Of a stretch of DNA of 6,327 bases, positions 5,211 through 6,327 are shown in pieces (positions within the stretch are counted from its first letter, which is position 1; the number at the start of each line of letters is the position of its first letter). The DNA comes from an uncultured Bacteroidales bacterium (lineage in GTDB: Bacteria > Bacteroidota > Bacteroidia > Bacteroidales > Paludibacteraceae). Below the pieces are notes generated by a model that had not been told where the DNA came from, searched no databases, and saw nothing but the letters and a program-made list of their open reading frames with translations. Made by a program: the position numbers and the translations under genes. The stretch covers positions 1 through 6,327 of the forward strand of contig CALGCU010000070.1 of assembly GCA_937886455.1 (NCBI GenBank). Reading direction: 5' to 3'.

Positions 5211-6327
5211 TATTAAAGTGACATCGCCCTTGAGCTTGTATTTGGCTCCATCTGCTTGTATGACATAGAAATATACACCGGGGCTGGCGGGTTGTCCATT
5301 GATGGTTCCATCCCAGCCTTTTTGTGGGTCAGTCCATGCAAATACTCTTCTTCCCCAACGATTGTAAAGGTGTCCGCTAAACTTTATCAACGAACGGTAT
5401 GCCACTCTAAATTCATCGTTCTTACCATCTCCATTAGGTGTAAACACATTGGGTACTCGTAGTGATGAGATGGATACTTCTATTCTGAATGATGCGGTGT
5501 CAGTACAACCGGCAGTATTGCTCACATTGAGTGTCACATCATATATTCCGGCTTCCTCAAATGTGTACCTGTGGTCTTTTTCAGAACGTTGCACTAATAA
5601 ATCACTACCTCTCTTTACCTTCCAATCATAGTATTCTGCTACTGGTTCATTGGCATTGGCTAAAAATTGAATTACCAATGGTGCAGAACCCTTAATGGAA
5701 GAGGCTTCCGAAGGACGATCTATTTCGTTTTTTTCGGTTCTGATTTCAGTAATGGATGTGGGATGAATGTCAATGGCAATGGCTTGATAGAGTGGGGATT
5801 CAATAGTTATGGTATCAAGTATTCCTAGTTCTTCTGCATAGGTCACATCCGACAATTTAAACGTGGTGTGTGTTAAAGGGGCTTTGACTTCCCATTGTTT
5901 AGCCGGCGAAAGGAGAGTGTCTATGCTTGTTTCTGTCCATGATTCTCCTGCCCATGTGAGTGTGTTGTAGGTCAGTTTATAGGTTTGAGGCAAAGCATAG
6001 TTTGAACCGGATGGGGTGGTGTAGTTTAAGGAGTGAATGGTTGCATCTAACACTAAACGAGTCTCTTCGCATGAGTTCACGTATGTTTCATCAACATTTA
6101 GAGAATGAAATGTTGGTTGGTGTTCCTTGTGGTCTATGACGTAGAAAACGATAGTGTCACTGGTGCTACCACTACCTGCTATCAAGCGATACCCATTATT
6201 GTTTTCGGGCATAAGAAACTGATCGGAATTACCCAACAATAAAGTTCCATTATAGTCGTACCAATTTACCGGGCTTTTACTTCCGGTATAATGTATTGCA
6301 CTTTGGGAGTCTATCTGCTTAAAAAGT
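5202..6327 (-). CDS. T9SS type B cargo protein with PKD domain (5' end beyond window)
   Basis: The frame is open to the right edge, so the true start and signal peptide are not seen; 374 complete codons are visible, numbered here from the edge. The last 84 residues (291-374, about 5205-5456) are a CHU_C / gliding-motility-associated C-terminal domain (PF13585). It shows VPNVFTPNGDGKNDEF, then YNRWGRRVF, GWDGTINGQ, PGVYFYV and a final KGDVTLIGR. In Bacteroidota this domain directs proteins through the type IX secretion system (type B signal) to the surface or medium. Before it, residues about 213-284 (5469-5690) form a PKD/Ig-like domain, with APLVIQFLAN, YYDWKV, YTFEEAGIYDVTLNVSN and GCTDTASF. 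The upstream part is beta-rich, without a motif I recognise; it begins near SPVNWYDYNG, which may be another Ig-like repeat. I see no catalytic motif, so an adhesin, matrix or surface-display role is likelier than an enzyme. No PorP/SprF-type partner gene lies in the window. Confidence 0.93.
   Translation of the reverse strand, partial: LFKQIDSQSAIHYTGSKSPVNWYDYNGTLLLGNSDQFLMPENNNGYRLIAGSGSTSDTIVFYVIDHKEHQPTFHSLNVDETYVNSCEETRLVLDATIHSLNYTTPSGSNYALPQTYKLTYNTLTWAGESWTETSIDTLLSPAKQWEVKAPLTHTTFKLSDVTYAEELGILDTITIESPLYQAIAIDIHPTSITEIRTEKNEIDRPSEASSIKGSAPLVIQFLANANEPVAEYYDWKVKRGSDLLVQRSEKDHRYTFEEAGIYDVTLNVSNTAGCTDTASFRIEVSISSLRVPNVFTPNGDGKNDEFRVAYRSLIKFSGHLYNRWGRRVFAWTDPQKGWDGTINGQPASPGVYFYVIQADGAKYKLKGDVTLIGR
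5205..5456 (-). other. CHU_C T9SS type B sorting domain (within CDS)
   Basis: This is the domain footprint of the C-terminal sorting signal inside the cargo gene. The landmark FTPNGDG..D motif is at the upstream end, and the protein ends KGDVTLIGR, close to the usual KG.VTLIR-type ending of the family. It implies that the host encodes a type IX secretion system elsewhere. Confidence 0.9.

Noticed and set aside
5205..6239. Start of the T9SS cargo gene at TTG 6239
   Set aside because: The frame continues without a stop to the right edge, the residues before it read as protein (for example SPVNWYDYNG), and a start here would leave the exported protein without a signal peptide.

Overview
The window looks like chromosomal DNA of a Bacteroidota bacterium, probably a Bacteroidales relative. 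Four things point that way. The rightmost gene ends in a C-terminal sorting domain of the type IX secretion system (T9SS type B, CHU_C family), which is largely a Bacteroidota feature. Two intergenic regions carry the Bacteroidota promoter pattern (TTG, 19-20 nt, TAnnTTTG). The leaders before start codons are A-rich and lack Shine-Dalgarno sequences. The base composition is AT-rich. Genus cannot be fixed from the sequence.

All six recognisable genes lie on the minus strand, so transcription runs right to left. From right to left they are: (1) a T9SS-sorted surface or secreted protein with a PKD domain, whose start lies beyond the right edge; (2) a six-helix DUF308/HdeD-like membrane protein with a 12-bp inverted repeat directly before its ATG and a terminator-like hairpin after it; (3) a roughly 500-bp gap (3992-4489) holding eight head-to-tail copies of an 11-bp repeat; (4) an S66 LD-carboxypeptidase with a clear promoter, followed 9 nt later by (5) a secreted GH28 polygalacturonase-like enzyme; (6) a bactofilin with its own promoter; and (7) a DUF1015 protein 51 nt downstream, whose 3' end is beyond the left edge.

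Much of the window concerns the cell envelope: a cytoskeletal bactofilin, a muropeptide-processing LD-carboxypeptidase, a membrane protein and a T9SS cargo protein. The GH28 enzyme is an orphan. No SusC/SusD pair or other pectin-degrading gene is present, and it is paired with a cytoplasmic peptidoglycan-recycling type enzyme. Its active-site motifs depart from canonical polygalacturonases at two positions, which could mean a different substrate.

I see no tRNA, rRNA, CRISPR array, insertion sequence or phage gene. I do not see a clearly new multi-gene system. The best leads are the 11-bp tandem array, the hairpin or operator at the DUF308 start, the LD-carboxypeptidase/GH28 pairing with altered GH28 motifs, and the uncharacterised DUF1015 protein with its DGHHR motif.
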